Positions 29,963 through 39,521 of a stretch of DNA of 49,182 bases are shown one piece after another. The notes under the pieces were generated by a model, which was given only the letters and a program-made list of their open reading frames with translations, had not been told where the DNA came from and ran no database searches. The stretch spans positions 1 to 49,182 of the forward strand of contig JAUIFD010000005.1 of assembly GCA_030429485.1 (NCBI GenBank), written 5' to 3'. Position numbers and translations under genes: made by a program. Positions within the stretch are counted from its first letter, which is position 1, and every line of letters starts with the position of its first letter. This DNA comes from Phycisphaerae bacterium (GTDB taxonomy: Bacteria; Planctomycetota; Phycisphaerae; Phycisphaerales; UBA1924).

Positions 29963-31099
29963 TCAGGCGGTCGTCTCGGAGTCGACCTTGCGGAAGGCCA
30001 GGTCCGGCGGGCCCGACTCGTGGTCCGCCACCGCTTCGGTCCGCCACACGCCCACCCAGTGTCCGGGTCGCACTTCCTGGAGGTAGTAATCGCCCGCCGG
30101 CTCGTCGCGGGCCTTTAGATCGGCGGGCGCGTCGTGCCAAGGCCACCAAGGTCGCACGCCCTTGTCCGCACCCGGGAGCTTGCGGAACTCCGCCTCGTTG
30201 TCCACGACCTCCTTGATCGTGACCAGGCGCTCCGTGCGCTCGTGCAGCTTCGGAATCGACGCGAGCAGCCCGCGCGTGTACGGGTGCATCGGGTCGGCGA
30301 AGAGCTCGAACACGGTCGCATACTCGACCACCCGTCCGGCGTACATCACGCACACCACGTCCGCGTTCTCCGCCACCACGCCGAGGTCGTGCGTGATGAG
30401 CATCACCGCCATGTCGCGCGTCGCCTTGAGCTCGACCAGCAGCTCAAGGATCTGCGCCTGGATGGTTACGTCGAGCGCCGTCGAGGGCTCGTCGGCGAGC
30501 AGCAGACGCGGGCGGCACGCCAGCGCCATCGCGATCATCACGCGCTGACGCATGCCGCCCGAGAACTGGTGCGGGTACGCCTTGATGCGCTGGTGTGGCT
30601 CCGGGATGCCGACGTCGCTCATCGCCTTGATCGCCAGGTCGTACGCCTCCTTATGGGAGACGTCCTGGTGCAGCAGCACCGCCTCCATGATCTGGTCACC
30701 CACGGTGTAGACCGGGTTGAGGCTCGTCATCGGCTCCTGGAAGATCATCGCGATGTCGTTGCCACGCACCGAGCGCATCTGGCGGTTCGAGAGCTTGAGC
30801 AGGTCCACCGGACCCTCAGCCGAATCAAACCAGATGTTGCCCCGGTCGAACCGCCCCGGGGGGCGGGGCACGAGTTGGAGCATGCTCATCGCGGTGACCG
30901 ACTTCCCGCAACCCGACTCGCCTACGACCGCGAGCGTCTGGCGGGGGTAGATCGTCATCCGCACGCCGTCGACAGCCTGAATGCGAGGCCCCCGGCCGTT
31001 GTCAAAGGAGACGGCGAGGTTGTCCACCCGGGCGATCGGCAGGCCTTCGCCCCCGACGCTGGAGGGTCCAGTGGTTGGTGCGGGAGCGGTTGTCGTCAT
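29963..31099 (-). CDS. Oligopeptide/dipeptide ABC transporter ATP-binding protein (OppD-like)
   Basis: The 378-residue ATPase has Walker [10 protein letters not shown]-loop [10 protein letters not shown], signature FSGGMRQRV, Walker [14 protein letters not shown] and H-loop ITHDLGVV. The C-terminal [18 protein letters not shown] is the oligopeptide-transporter extension of the OppD/DppD family. It ends in about 60 extra residues ([16 protein letters not shown] and onward) not usual in OppD. ATG 31099 overlaps the upstream permease stop (ATGA). No OppF partner is encoded in the window. Confidence 0.92.
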   Translation of the reverse strand: MTTTAPAPTTGPSSVGGEGLPIARVDNLAVSFDNGRGPRIQAVDGVRMTIYPRQTLAVVGESGCGKSVTAMSMLQLVPRPPGRFDRGNIWFDSAEGPVDLLKLSNRQMRSVRGNDIAMIFQEPMTSLNPVYTVGDQIMEAVLLHQDVSHKEAYDLAIKAMSDVGIPEPHQRIKAYPHQFSGGMRQRVMIAMALACRPRLLLADEPSTALDVTIQAQILELLVELKATRDMAVMLITHDLGVVAENADVVCVMYAGRVVEYATVFELFADPMHPYTRGLLASIPKLHERTERLVTIKEVVDNEAEFRKLPGADKGVRPWWPWHDAPADLKARDEPAGDYYLQEVRPGHWVGVWRTEAVADHESGPPDLAFRKVDSETTA

Positions 31100-32838
31100 A
31101 CTCGTGCCTTCTTCCGGCGTGGGTCGATGGCGTCGCGCAGGGCTTCGCCGATCAAGTTGTACGCGAGAACGGTGAGGAAGATCGCGAGCCCCGGGAAGAT
31201 CGCGAGCCACCAGACGAAGTTGCCCACCTGGTTCGTCGCGTCGGACAGGAGTTTGCCCCAGCTCGCCTGGTTGGCCGGCCCGAGCCCGAGATACGAGAGC
31301 ACCGCCTCGGCGAGGATCGCCGAGGCGATCGCGAACGACGCATCCACCAGCACGGGCGTCACGCCGTTGGGCAGCATGTGCTTGAACAGCACCGACCAGA
31401 GCGGGAGCCCGGCGGCCCGGGCGGATTGCACGAAGTCCTGGTCGCGCAGCTTGTAGAACTCGGCCCGCGTGAACCGGGCGGCGCCCGTCCAGGTGACGCA
31501 CCCGATGATGATCATCATCATGTACGTGTTGCGCGGCAGCACCGCCGCGGCGACGATCAACAAGAACAGCACCGGCATCGACATGAAGATCTCGACCACG
31601 CGGTAGAGCAGGAGGTCGATCTTGCCGCCGAAGTAGCCCATGATCGCGCCGATCGTCACGCCAATCACCACCGCGATCGAAGTCGAGACCAGCCCGACCG
31701 AGATCGACAGGCGGCAGGCATGGATGAGCTGCGAGAGCGCATCCTGCCCGAGCGAGTCGGTGCCGACGATGAAACGGGGCGCATCGTCGCCTTCGAGCCA
31801 CCGCGCCACGTCCGCGAGTGTGCGCAGTTCGCCCGAGGCGCGAAGCTGCTCGGCTTGCGCAGCCATGTCCTCGGGCGCCTCGCGCAGTATCGGTCGGGCA
31901 AACTCCAGGTGGGCTCTGAGATCCTCCATCACCGCGTCGTCGAACGCCACGGTCGACATCGAAACACCGTTGGGCGATCGGTCCTTGCGCTGGAACCGCG
32001 GGTCATCGGCGAACCCGCCGCCGCCCTTACGCTTCGCCGCTTCGGTCACCACGCCATCGATGACCGCAGCCAACGTCGAACGCCCCGGCTGACGGAGGTC
32101 GAGCGAGGTCTCGCCCTGCTGCGGGCCGAAGGGGATGAGCGTGTACACCGCTTCGATCTCGCCCTGCGCGGCGCGGGGCGCATAGTCGTAGACGTCGGGC
32201 GGGTCGTCCCAGCGCTGGTGCAGCACGCCCCCGAGGACCAAGCCGAGCACGACCGCCGCGACCGCGTGCCACCCCAATCGCAAGAGCATCAAGATGGTCG
32301 CCGCGATCAGCGCGGGGGTCAGCCCGGCGACCGCCGCCGCGATCGGCTTGTACAGCTTCGTTTGCTCAAACTGACGGGCGAAGTCGGGCGCGTCGCGCGC
32401 TCCAAAGTACCCATCGATCACCATCGCGATCAGCACCGAGCACCCCGCCTGCAGCGAGCCGAAGAAGAGCATGCGCAGGCGAGTCTGCTTCTCGATCGGC
32501 ACCGGCGCGAACCAGAGGGCGAGCGCGACGACCAGACCCGCAGCGAGCAGCACGTCGACCGCTGAAAGATGCTCGACCAGCGGTGAAGAGAGATCGCCGG
32601 TCTCGGTGTCATGCACCCAGAGGGGGTGCCCGTTGGCGATGAACGGCGCGAAGGCGCCGAAGAAAATGACGAGCGAGAGCCACCCGAGCGCGGCGATCGC
32701 CGCGGGGCGGCGTGTGACGTCCGCCCACGCCTCGGTCCAAAACCCCCGCGTCGGTTGGTGTCCGATGCCCTGCATCAGGTGTACGCCGGTGATGGCGTCG
32801 GACGTCGGAGCGCGTTCGGTGGGGGCTTCCTTGCTCAC
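31096..32838 (-). CDS. Opp/Dpp-type ABC permease, OppC-like, greatly enlarged
   Basis: The 580-residue protein is nearly twice the usual OppC length (about 300). The C-terminal 250 residues are the transport core: FIVGTDSLGQDALSQLIHACRLSISVGLVS, then MGYFGGKIDLLLYRVVEIFMSMPVLFLLI, and the EAA loop FVQSARAAGLPLWSVLFKHMLPN. Before it lies a first membrane helix (IAALGWLSLVIFFGAFAPFIA), three to four further hydrophobic segments near 75-95, 105-125 and 150-195, and a soluble region (to about 360) with EDMAAQAEQLRASGELRTLADVARWL. The GTG start at 32838 overlaps the oppB stop (GTGA). The enlarged part has no family I can name. Confidence 0.88.
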   Translation of the reverse strand: MSKEAPTERAPTSDAITGVHLMQGIGHQPTRGFWTEAWADVTRRPAAIAALGWLSLVIFFGAFAPFIANGHPLWVHDTETGDLSSPLVEHLSAVDVLLAAGLVVALALWFAPVPIEKQTRLRMLFFGSLQAGCSVLIAMVIDGYFGARDAPDFARQFEQTKLYKPIAAAVAGLTPALIAATILMLLRLGWHAVAAVVLGLVLGGVLHQRWDDPPDVYDYAPRAAQGEIEAVYTLIPFGPQQGETSLDLRQPGRSTLAAVIDGVVTEAAKRKGGGGFADDPRFQRKDRSPNGVSMSTVAFDDAVMEDLRAHLEFARPILREAPEDMAAQAEQLRASGELRTLADVARWLEGDDAPRFIVGTDSLGQDALSQLIHACRLSISVGLVSTSIAVVIGVTIGAIMGYFGGKIDLLLYRVVEIFMSMPVLFLLIVAAAVLPRNTYMMMIIIGCVTWTGAARFTRAEFYKLRDQDFVQSARAAGLPLWSVLFKHMLPNGVTPVLVDASFAIASAILAEAVLSYLGLGPANQASWGKLLSDATNQVGNFVWWLAIFPGLAIFLTVLAYNLIGEALRDAIDPRRKKARV

Positions 32839-34391
32839 TTGTAGGAGATCCTCGGGTCGGCGACGGCGTAGAGCACGTCGGCGAGCAACAGCGCAAACAT
32901 GTTGACCATCCCGACGATCGCCGCGTTGGCGAGGAGGACCTCGCGGTCGCGAAGGTAGATCGCGTCGATCAGAAGCGAACCCATCCCAGGCACAGAGAAC
33001 ACTCGTTCGACGATCACCGATCCGCCGAGCATCGCGGGGAAGATCGTCACGAACATCGTAATCAGAGGCAGCAGCGAGTTTCGGAACACGTGGCGGAAGA
33101 TCACGTCCTTCTCGGACACGCCCTTCGCCTTGGCTGTGCGCACGTAGTCGGCGTTGAAGTTGTCGAGCATCGCTGCGCGTGTCTGCTTGGAGAGCACCGC
33201 GAACCCCGCGTAGGTCAGGCACGCCACCGGCAACACGCAGTGGTGAAGGGTGTCGAGCAGGAAGCCCGCACGCCACCCGCCCGCGAACGAAGGAAGGAAG
33301 CGCATCGCGTCGGCGTCGTCGGAATGAAGCCCGATCACCGGGAACAACCCGAGCCCCGTCGTTTCATTCGCGAGATACCCCAACGCGAGCACGCACGCCC
33401 ACACGATCGGCACCGACCACAGCGCCACAAACAACGCGCCGGACGCGATGTCAAACCACGTGCCCTGTCGCACCGCGGCGAGCATGCCCGAAGGGATCGC
33501 AACAAAATAGATGATCGGGACCGCGATCGCATTGAGCAGGAGCGTGACGGGCAACGCCTCCGCGATGAGCGCCCCCACCGGACGCGACCGCGAGACCGAG
33601 ATGCCGAAGTCGGGCTTCCCGAGCCACACAAGACGCGGGATCAGCGGCATGCCCGCTTCGGGGTGAGGCTTCGTAGCGAATGAGGCAGCGATCCGATTAC
33701 GAGAGGCGAGCGCATTGGTGTAGGCGGTGACCGCCGCGCCGAAGGTGCGCTCGACATCGGGATCGGCCTTGAGGGCTTCGACCGCCTCCGACGGGAGGCG
33801 TTGCGTCGTGAAGAGAAAGCCCTCGAATCCCGCCGGCTTCGCACCGTCGAGCCGTCCGTCATCAGCGACGAACTTATCCAGGCTTTGCTCGCGTAGCACG
33901 CGCCCGGCTTCCACCTCGAACCGCGTGGCGGCGCTGAGATAGGTCGTGCGCGTGCGCGCATAGTCGTTGGCGGACAGGCGATAGACCCGCGCCGGCTCTT
34001 GCCCGGGCGCGAATGCTTCGAGATCCGGAGGCGGCGGGTTCGGGAGGTCGTCGATAAAGAGCTTCCAGAGCGCCGGCTTACGCACTTCGCGCGGCGGGCG
34101 CACGAGCTCGCCCTTGTCGGTCCGCTGGTCGCGCACCCCAAACTTGAGCGGGCTGATGCGTCCGAGCCACCGACCGTATTGCACGATGATCGGATCGTTG
34201 AGCCCGTACCGATCCTCGTAATAGGCGATGGTCGCGGCACGCGACGAGGCTTCCATCTGCCCGCCGCCCGAGACCGACAGCGCCATCGAGAAATCGCCCG
34301 GGGCGAGCGAGATCAACATAAAGAGCAGGAACGTCATCCCGATTAGCGTCGGGATCATGATCAGCGCCCTGCGGACGATGTACGTCGTCAT
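32835..34391 (-). CDS. Opp/Dpp-type ABC permease, OppB-like, with large periplasmic insert
   Basis: The 518-residue protein starts MTTYIVRRALIMIPTLIGMTFLLFMLISLAPGD, the normal OppB first helix. The rest of the transport core begins near residue 275 (LIAEALPVTLLLNAIAVPIIYFVAIPSGMLAAVRQGTWFD) and has the EAA loop DYVRTAKAKGVSEKDVIFRHVFRNSLLP near 425. Between lie about 230 residues that are not membrane-spanning (ARVYRLSANDYARTRTTYLSAATRFEVEAGRVLREQSLD and onward), which would sit in the periplasm. The ATG at 34391 is clear. It lies 12 bases after the SBP gene. Confidence 0.9.
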   Translation of the reverse strand: MTTYIVRRALIMIPTLIGMTFLLFMLISLAPGDFSMALSVSGGGQMEASSRAATIAYYEDRYGLNDPIIVQYGRWLGRISPLKFGVRDQRTDKGELVRPPREVRKPALWKLFIDDLPNPPPPDLEAFAPGQEPARVYRLSANDYARTRTTYLSAATRFEVEAGRVLREQSLDKFVADDGRLDGAKPAGFEGFLFTTQRLPSEAVEALKADPDVERTFGAAVTAYTNALASRNRIAASFATKPHPEAGMPLIPRLVWLGKPDFGISVSRSRPVGALIAEALPVTLLLNAIAVPIIYFVAIPSGMLAAVRQGTWFDIASGALFVALWSVPIVWACVLALGYLANETTGLGLFPVIGLHSDDADAMRFLPSFAGGWRAGFLLDTLHHCVLPVACLTYAGFAVLSKQTRAAMLDNFNADYVRTAKAKGVSEKDVIFRHVFRNSLLPLITMFVTIFPAMLGGSVIVERVFSVPGMGSLLIDAIYLRDREVLLANAAIVGMVNMFALLLADVLYAVADPRISYK

Positions 34392-34403
34392 GCGGGATTC
34401 CGA

Positions 34404-36368
34404 TCAGTCGAGCTGCGGGGAAGACTCACGCGATATCCAGAACTCGTGGTACTCGAGCCCCGATCTGTACTCCTGAAAGTTGCCCACGCGTTTGGTCACA
34501 AACCGCAGCCAGGGCACCTCAAGCATGAACGTGTAGGGCTGCTCTTCGTGATAGAGCGCGTGCAACTCGTGCCACACCTTCATCCGCTCATCCTCGTCGA
34601 TCACGCGCCGCCCTTTCTCGATGAGGGCGTCGGCTTCGGGCGAGTTCCACTGGATGAAGTTGTCGCCCTGATTTTCAATCGACTTCGAGTGCCAGATCTG
34701 GTTCGGATCGTTCTCCGGCGCCGAGGCGGACCAAGCGAACGTCACCGCATCAAAGTCCCGTGCTTTCAAGATCGCATCCAGCGCCGACCAGTCGATCGGG
34801 TTGAGTTCCATCCGGATGCCCGCTGCGGCGTATTCCTGCTTGAGAAACGTGACCATATTGAGCGTGGATTCCGAGCCCTGACCAAACGTGATCGCAAACT
34901 CAAACTCGTCGCCCCGCTCGTTCTCCAGGATGCCGTCGTCGTCACGGTCGATCCATCCCGCTTCAGCCAGCAGTTCCTTTGCGCGTGCGGGATCGTGCGC
35001 CCAGGGCTTGATATTCGGGTCGGACTGTTCGGTAGAGCTCAGGAACGGGCTGGTCGCCATCTTGTAGAGATTCTTGAAGATGTCCCGCTTGATCCGCTCC
35101 CGATCGGTCAAGAGCGTCATCGCCATGCGCACGCGATGGTCGTGGAAAGGGGTCAGACGTTCGCCGTTGCGCGGCCCGCATTGCCAAGCAATGAACGAAT
35201 ACCCACCTCGCATGTTGAACCAATCGTGGGGCACATGCTTCTTCAGAAAATCTTCTTGCTCGCTCTTGAGCACGAACTGCTCCGGGCTCGCCCGCATCAT
35301 GTCGCCCTCGCCGTTCTCGTATGCCGTGAGGCGGGCCAGGCTCTCTTGCACAACTTTCACGCGGAATCCCGCGAGCGCGGGGCGCGGCCCCCAATACAAC
35401 TCATTGCGCACCAGCACGATGTCTGAAGGCGGCGTCCACTGATCGTCAGGGTCCACGCGTGCAAGCTTGAACGGGCCAGACCCCACGCAAAGACCGGTCG
35501 ATTGGTTAAAGCGCGTGGGCGATTCGATCCATGGTTCGTAGACGTTCTTTGGCAGCACCTTGAACCCGAACGCCTGCTCCAAGTTGTCAAACCGAGGCTC
35601 TTTGAACGTGAACTCAAGCACCTTCTCTGACAACACTTCGATATCCGCAATCGCGTTGTACACGCCTCTCATGCGCTCGGCTTCGATCTCCGGGTTGTAG
35701 AGCAGATCGTCGTGCGTCCAACGCACGTCCTCTGCCGTCACCGGGTCGCCATTTGAGAACCGCGCATCGTCGTGGATCTTCACGCGAAGCCACATCCCAC
35801 CAGGGTCATACTGCCACGCTTCCGCGAGCCGACCCTCCATCGCAAGCGACTCGGGGTTGTACCAACCCAGGCTCTCGCACACGAGATCCCCGATCCGCCT
35901 CCCATAAACATCGGCGTAGAGATACGGCGTGATCTTCGGCGGCTGACCCTCATAGATCTCGACAAACTCGCCACCAATTTCGACGTTCGGATCGTCATAC
36001 GGGCTCGTCTCAAAGTCCCAAGGGTCGTCAAACCCGACGACCGGCGCCTCGCTCTCCGGACGCGCCCAGGCAAACCGACCGCGCGGCGCGGGGGCTTGCC
36101 CGCTATCTCCACCGGTGGAGCGATCCGAGACGATCACACCCGCGTCGAGCTTCGCCGAAATCTCCTCGAGCAAGTCCTCGGTGCGCGAGTCGTCGAGTTG
36201 ACGCTGGAGCAGAGCGAGCGCCTGCTCCTGCTGGCGCAGGTCCGCCGCGATGCCGGAGAGCAGGTCGTGCTGCTTGTCGTCCTGCACCATTGAAATCCAG
36301 ACGGACACGATGGCCGCAATGAGCAGGACGAACAGCACAAAGTCCTTGAGACCGAACGAGTTCTGCAT
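34404..36368 (-). CDS. Family 5 extracellular solute-binding protein, membrane-anchored (OppA-like)
   Basis: The 654-residue protein delivers oligopeptides, or another family 5 ligand, to the permeases. A single N-terminal helix (DFVLFVLLIAAIVSVWISMV) anchors it instead of a lipid. Next, DLRQQEQALALLQRQLDDSRTEDLLEEI forms a predicted coiled coil. SBP_bac_5 features follow: IGDLVCESLGWYNPESLAMEGRLAEAWQY, DARFSNGDPVTAEDVRWTHD, and later VRMAMTLLTDRERIKRDIFKNLYKMATSPF. The region HDPARAKELLAEAGWIDRDDDGILENERGDEFEF is typical of the C-lobe. The anchoring and the coiled coil are unusual, and could allow self-association near the enlarged permeases. Confidence 0.92.
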   Translation of the reverse strand: MQNSFGLKDFVLFVLLIAAIVSVWISMVQDDKQHDLLSGIAADLRQQEQALALLQRQLDDSRTEDLLEEISAKLDAGVIVSDRSTGGDSGQAPAPRGRFAWARPESEAPVVGFDDPWDFETSPYDDPNVEIGGEFVEIYEGQPPKITPYLYADVYGRRIGDLVCESLGWYNPESLAMEGRLAEAWQYDPGGMWLRVKIHDDARFSNGDPVTAEDVRWTHDDLLYNPEIEAERMRGVYNAIADIEVLSEKVLEFTFKEPRFDNLEQAFGFKVLPKNVYEPWIESPTRFNQSTGLCVGSGPFKLARVDPDDQWTPPSDIVLVRNELYWGPRPALAGFRVKVVQESLARLTAYENGEGDMMRASPEQFVLKSEQEDFLKKHVPHDWFNMRGGYSFIAWQCGPRNGERLTPFHDHRVRMAMTLLTDRERIKRDIFKNLYKMATSPFLSSTEQSDPNIKPWAHDPARAKELLAEAGWIDRDDDGILENERGDEFEFAITFGQGSESTLNMVTFLKQEYAAAGIRMELNPIDWSALDAILKARDFDAVTFAWSASAPENDPNQIWHSKSIENQGDNFIQWNSPEADALIEKGRRVIDEDERMKVWHELHALYHEEQPYTFMLEVPWLRFVTKRVGNFQEYRSGLEYHEFWISRESSPQLD

Positions 36369-36413
36369 GATGGTTTGCCCTAGGGCCCGCAGGGGGGCGG
36401 GTATCCCAGGAGC

Positions 36414-37550
36414 CTACCTCCGAGCCCGCTTGGGGTCGAACGCCTCGCGCAATCCCTCGCCGACGAAGTTCAACGCCAGCAGCGTTACCCCTAACAAAAT
36501 GCAAGGAAAGAGCAGCAGCCACCAATGTGAGCGGTAGGTGTTGAGCTCTGGAAGCCCGTCGGCCGCGAGGTTGCCCCACGAGGGGAGCGGCGGCTGCACA
36601 CCGATCCCAAGAAACGAGAGAAAGCTCTCCTGCAGGATCGCCTGAGGCACGGTCAGCGTCGCATACACGATGATCGGTCCGAGCAGGTTGGGCAGCAGGT
36701 GCCGAAAGAACACCCGCGTCGTCGAAGCCCCCGCCGCCCGCGCCGCTTCCACAAACTGCTGATGCTTGAGCGAGAGCACCTGTCCGCGGATCACACGCGC
36801 CATCGTCAGCCACGACACCCCGCCGATCGCGACCAGGAGCGTGACCAGGTCAACCGCCATCAGCTGACCCTCGCTCAACTTGAGCTTGCCCTTCGCGATG
36901 CGGTCTTCCACGAGTCCATCCACCGCGACCGCCAAGAGCACCACTAGCAGGATGTACGGCAGCGAATAGAGCACATCCACGATGCGCATCATCACCGAGT
37001 CGACCTTGCCGCCGAGGTAACCCGCGACGCTCCCGTAGATCGTCCCGATCCCGACCGAGATCAGCGCCGCCGCGATCCCGATCCCGAGCGAGATCCCTCC
37101 CCCCGTCAGCACGCGCACAAAGAGAGACCTGCCGAGCACGTCGGTGCCCAGGAAGTAGAACGGCCAGTGGGCGCGAAGCTCGTCCGCGACCGGGCCTTCC
37201 GTGAGCTCGACCGCGTCCGTCGGCTCCAGCCCCGCCGAGCTGGCGATCGTCTCCACAAGCTCCGGATCATGCAGCAAGACCGCGTGGTTCAGGCGCTGCA
37301 CGCCGTCCTCACTCTTCCAAGGCCACCACGTCGGCGGGATGCGTCCTTCCTTGGGGGAGCCGGCGTTGAACCGGGGCGTCGAGTCACCCGCCGCAGCCGG
37401 CGCGAGCGTCCAGGGCAGCGTCGCGACGCACGCCACGAACATCCCGATCAGAAAGACCAAGCCGATCATCCCCGCCAGCGAGCGGGTGAAGGGGTTGTCG
37501 CGCTCCACAGGAGGTGCGGCAAGAGCAGGGACGGTCTTCTCCGTCGGCAT
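36414..37550 (-). CDS. Opp/Dpp-type ABC permease, second OppC-like
   Basis: The predicted 378-residue permease has a first helix SLAGMIGLVFLIGMFVACVATL, a periplasmic stretch with TPRFNAGSPKEGRIPPTWWPW and PFYFLGTDVLGRSLFVRVLTGGGISLGIGI (the OppC G-T-D-x-x-G-R-D-type segment), and the EAA loop FVEAARAAGASTTRVFFRHLLPNLLGP. GIGVQPPLPSWGNLAADG near the C-terminus is an OppC hallmark. It is the first gene of the operon and a paralogue of the enlarged permease two genes downstream. ATG 37550 is chosen; GTG at 37577 is possible. A G/C-rich hairpin follows before the SBP gene. Confidence 0.9.
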   Translation of the reverse strand: MPTEKTVPALAAPPVERDNPFTRSLAGMIGLVFLIGMFVACVATLPWTLAPAAAGDSTPRFNAGSPKEGRIPPTWWPWKSEDGVQRLNHAVLLHDPELVETIASSAGLEPTDAVELTEGPVADELRAHWPFYFLGTDVLGRSLFVRVLTGGGISLGIGIAAALISVGIGTIYGSVAGYLGGKVDSVMMRIVDVLYSLPYILLVVLLAVAVDGLVEDRIAKGKLKLSEGQLMAVDLVTLLVAIGGVSWLTMARVIRGQVLSLKHQQFVEAARAAGASTTRVFFRHLLPNLLGPIIVYATLTVPQAILQESFLSFLGIGVQPPLPSWGNLAADGLPELNTYRSHWWLLLFPCILLGVTLLALNFVGEGLREAFDPKRARR

Positions 37551-37570
37551 CGCGGGCCACGATAGCTCAG

Positions 37571-37637
37571 GTGCCACGGACCTGCGCTGGTCACCGCTTC
37601 CCTCCGTGCCACTGACCTGCTCTGAGATCAGTGTGCC
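37571..37637. repeat. Two REP-like hairpin units in the opp/xseA divergent region
   Basis: GTGCCACGGACCTGCGCTG (37571-37589) and GTGCCACTGACCTGCTCTG (37606-37624) are direct repeats at 35-bp spacing, 17 of 19 identical. The second opens an inverted repeat, CACTGA (37610-37615) with TCAGTG (37628-37633); the first has GACC facing GGTC. They may be short REP-like palindromes or operators in the divergent promoter region. Confidence 0.6.
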
Positions 37638-37692
37638 TTTCCGTTCAGGCGAGGGTCACCCTCTCGCGCCGCTTCACACCCAATACTCCCCC

Positions 37693-39168
37693 GTGACCCA
37701 TCTCCCCTTCGACCCCTCGAAGATGACCGGCACGTCACGCGCCTCGGGCGATGATCCCATGAGCGTCTCCGCCCTCGCCGGCCGAATCGCCGACGCGATC
37801 ACCGGCGCGTTCCCCAGGCGTGTGCGGGTGCGGGGCGAGGTCTCCGACCCGCGCGAGCGCACGCACCTCTACTTCACGCTCAAGGACGCGACCGCGACCG
37901 TGCAGGCCGTGATGTGGCAGAGCGCCCTCCGGCGCGCGCACGAACGCCCCGAGCACGGGCACGAGGTCATCGCCTCCGGACGCGTCGAGTATTACGCGCC
38001 GAGCGGGCGCGTGACCTTCATCGTCGAATCGGTCGAGGCGGTGGGTGAGGGCGAGCTTCAGCTTCGCTTCAAACGCCTCGCGGATGAACTCCGCGGGCTC
38101 GGGTGGTTCAATCCCGCGACCAAGCGCGCGCTACCCGCCTTTCCTCAGCGTGTCGCGATCGTGACGAGCCCCGCATCGGCGGGCTTGCAGGACGTGATCG
38201 ATACCGCCCGCCGGAGGGGGGCGGGGGTCGAGATCCTCGTCGCCGGTGTGCGTGTGCAGGGTGAGGGATCCGCAGGCGAGGTCGCGCGTGCAATACGCCG
38301 CCTGAGCGCGGCCCGCGCACGACTCGGCATCGACGCCATCATCGTCACCCGCGGCGGGGGCTCGCTCGAAGACCTCTGGGCCTTCAACGAGCGCATCGTC
38401 GCCGAGGCGATCCACGCGTGCGAGGTGCCGATCGTTGCCGCGATCGGGCACGAAACGGATACGACGATCGCGGAACTCGTCGCCGACGAGCGCGCCGCCA
38501 CGCCCACGCAGGCCGCGATGCGCGTCGTGCCGGACGGCGCAGCCCTCGCGCGTCAGGTCGACGCGACGCGTCGGCGTTTGCGCTCCGACGCCCGGCGCAC
38601 GCTCCAGCATGCGAGCGAGCAGGCCCGGCGCGCGCGAGCTCACCTCCGCGAAGCACGCAGCACCGCGCTCGCGCGGGCGGCACGGCGCGTCGAGACCGCC
38701 GCGACGCGACTGGAGCGAGCCAACCCCGCCGCACTCCACGCGCGCCGGTCCGAGCGCCTCACCGCCCTCGCCTCACGCTTGCGCACGTCTATGGCCCATG
38801 CGCTCGCCCGAGCCGAGTCGCGATGCGCCAACAACGGGCGCCGTATCCAGGACGTCGTTGATCGCTCCCTCGAGCGAGCGCTCTCGCGCGAGGCGGCCGC
38901 GGTCGGTCGTCTCGCCGCGGTCGGGCCTCAAGCCGTGCTCGAACGCGGGTTCACCTGCACGTTCGACGCGAAGGGGCGGGTCGTGCGCGACCCATCCGGC
39001 GTGCGAGCGGGCGACCCGCTGACCACCCGAACCGCGGGCGGCGACATCGCGTCGCGCGTCGAGGGAGCGGGTGGCGAATCCGCGTGGCGGCTCGCGCCCG
39101 CGCGTCGGCGTCGGCGGAAGGGCGACGATGATGCGAGCCAGATGGACCTCTTCGCGGGCGGTGGATAG
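37693..39168 (+). CDS. xseA: Exodeoxyribonuclease VII large subunit
   Basis: ExoVII degrades single-stranded DNA from both ends. The predicted 491-residue chain has an N-terminal OB fold (VRVRGEVSDPRERTHLYFTLKDATATVQAVMW, about 40-75), the catalytic core with AIVTSPASAGLQDVIDTARRR, VTRGGGSLEDLWAFNE, and VAAIGHETDTTIAELVADERAATPTQAA, and a long Arg/Ala-rich coiled coil (about 290-420) ending GFTCTFDAKGRVVRDPSGVRAGDPL. The C-terminus DLFAGGG fits the family. GTG 37693 (VTHLPFDPSKM) is my choice; ATG 37723 would give 481 residues. It is nine bases before xseB. Confidence 0.94.
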   Translation: MTHLPFDPSKMTGTSRASGDDPMSVSALAGRIADAITGAFPRRVRVRGEVSDPRERTHLYFTLKDATATVQAVMWQSALRRAHERPEHGHEVIASGRVEYYAPSGRVTFIVESVEAVGEGELQLRFKRLADELRGLGWFNPATKRALPAFPQRVAIVTSPASAGLQDVIDTARRRGAGVEILVAGVRVQGEGSAGEVARAIRRLSAARARLGIDAIIVTRGGGSLEDLWAFNERIVAEAIHACEVPIVAAIGHETDTTIAELVADERAATPTQAAMRVVPDGAALARQVDATRRRLRSDARRTLQHASEQARRARAHLREARSTALARAARRVETAATRLERANPAALHARRSERLTALASRLRTSMAHALARAESRCANNGRRIQDVVDRSLERALSREAAAVGRLAAVGPQAVLERGFTCTFDAKGRVVRDPSGVRAGDPLTTRTAGGDIASRVEGAGGESAWRLAPARRRRRKGDDDASQMDLFAGGG

Positions 39169-39177
39169 CCTGCGCGC

Positions 39178-39465
39178 GTGCCGAAGAAGATCGCGAAGAA
39201 CGACGCCCCCGACGAGCCGGGCTTCGAGCACGCGATCTCGGAGGTCGAGGCGATCATCGAGCGTATCGAGGGGGGCGAACTCGGGCTCGAGGAGCAGATC
39301 GCGGCGTACGAGCGCGGGGCGAGGCTGCTCGGGCGGTGCCGGTCCGTGCTCGCCCAGGCCGAGCAGCGCGTGCGGCGGATCGATGACGAGCTCGATGCAG
39401 AGAGTGGCGAGTCGGAGGGGATCGGTCGCGGGGCGGGTGAATCCGACGACGAGCCGCCCTTCTGA
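39178..39465 (+). CDS. xseB: Exodeoxyribonuclease VII small subunit
   Basis: The 95-residue product contains FEHAISEVEAIIERIEGGELGLEEQIAAYERGARLLGRCRSVLAQAEQRV, the entire XseB helical-hairpin signature, flanked by a Lys-rich N-terminus and an acidic C-terminal tail. GTG start at 39178, nine bases after xseA; the two are certainly co-transcribed. Confidence 0.96.
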   Translation: MPKKIAKNDAPDEPGFEHAISEVEAIIERIEGGELGLEEQIAAYERGARLLGRCRSVLAQAEQRVRRIDDELDAESGESEGIGRGAGESDDEPPF

Positions 39466-39521
39466 CCGATCAGTGGGCACGGAGCCGCGCGTGTGCGAGG
39501 CTGGCTTTCGGCACGGAGCGC

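Noticed and set aside
32839-33276. Upstream extension of the OppC-like permease to 726 residues
   Set aside because: It lies entirely within oppB in another frame; the GTGA junction at 32835-32838 is a normal operon overlap.
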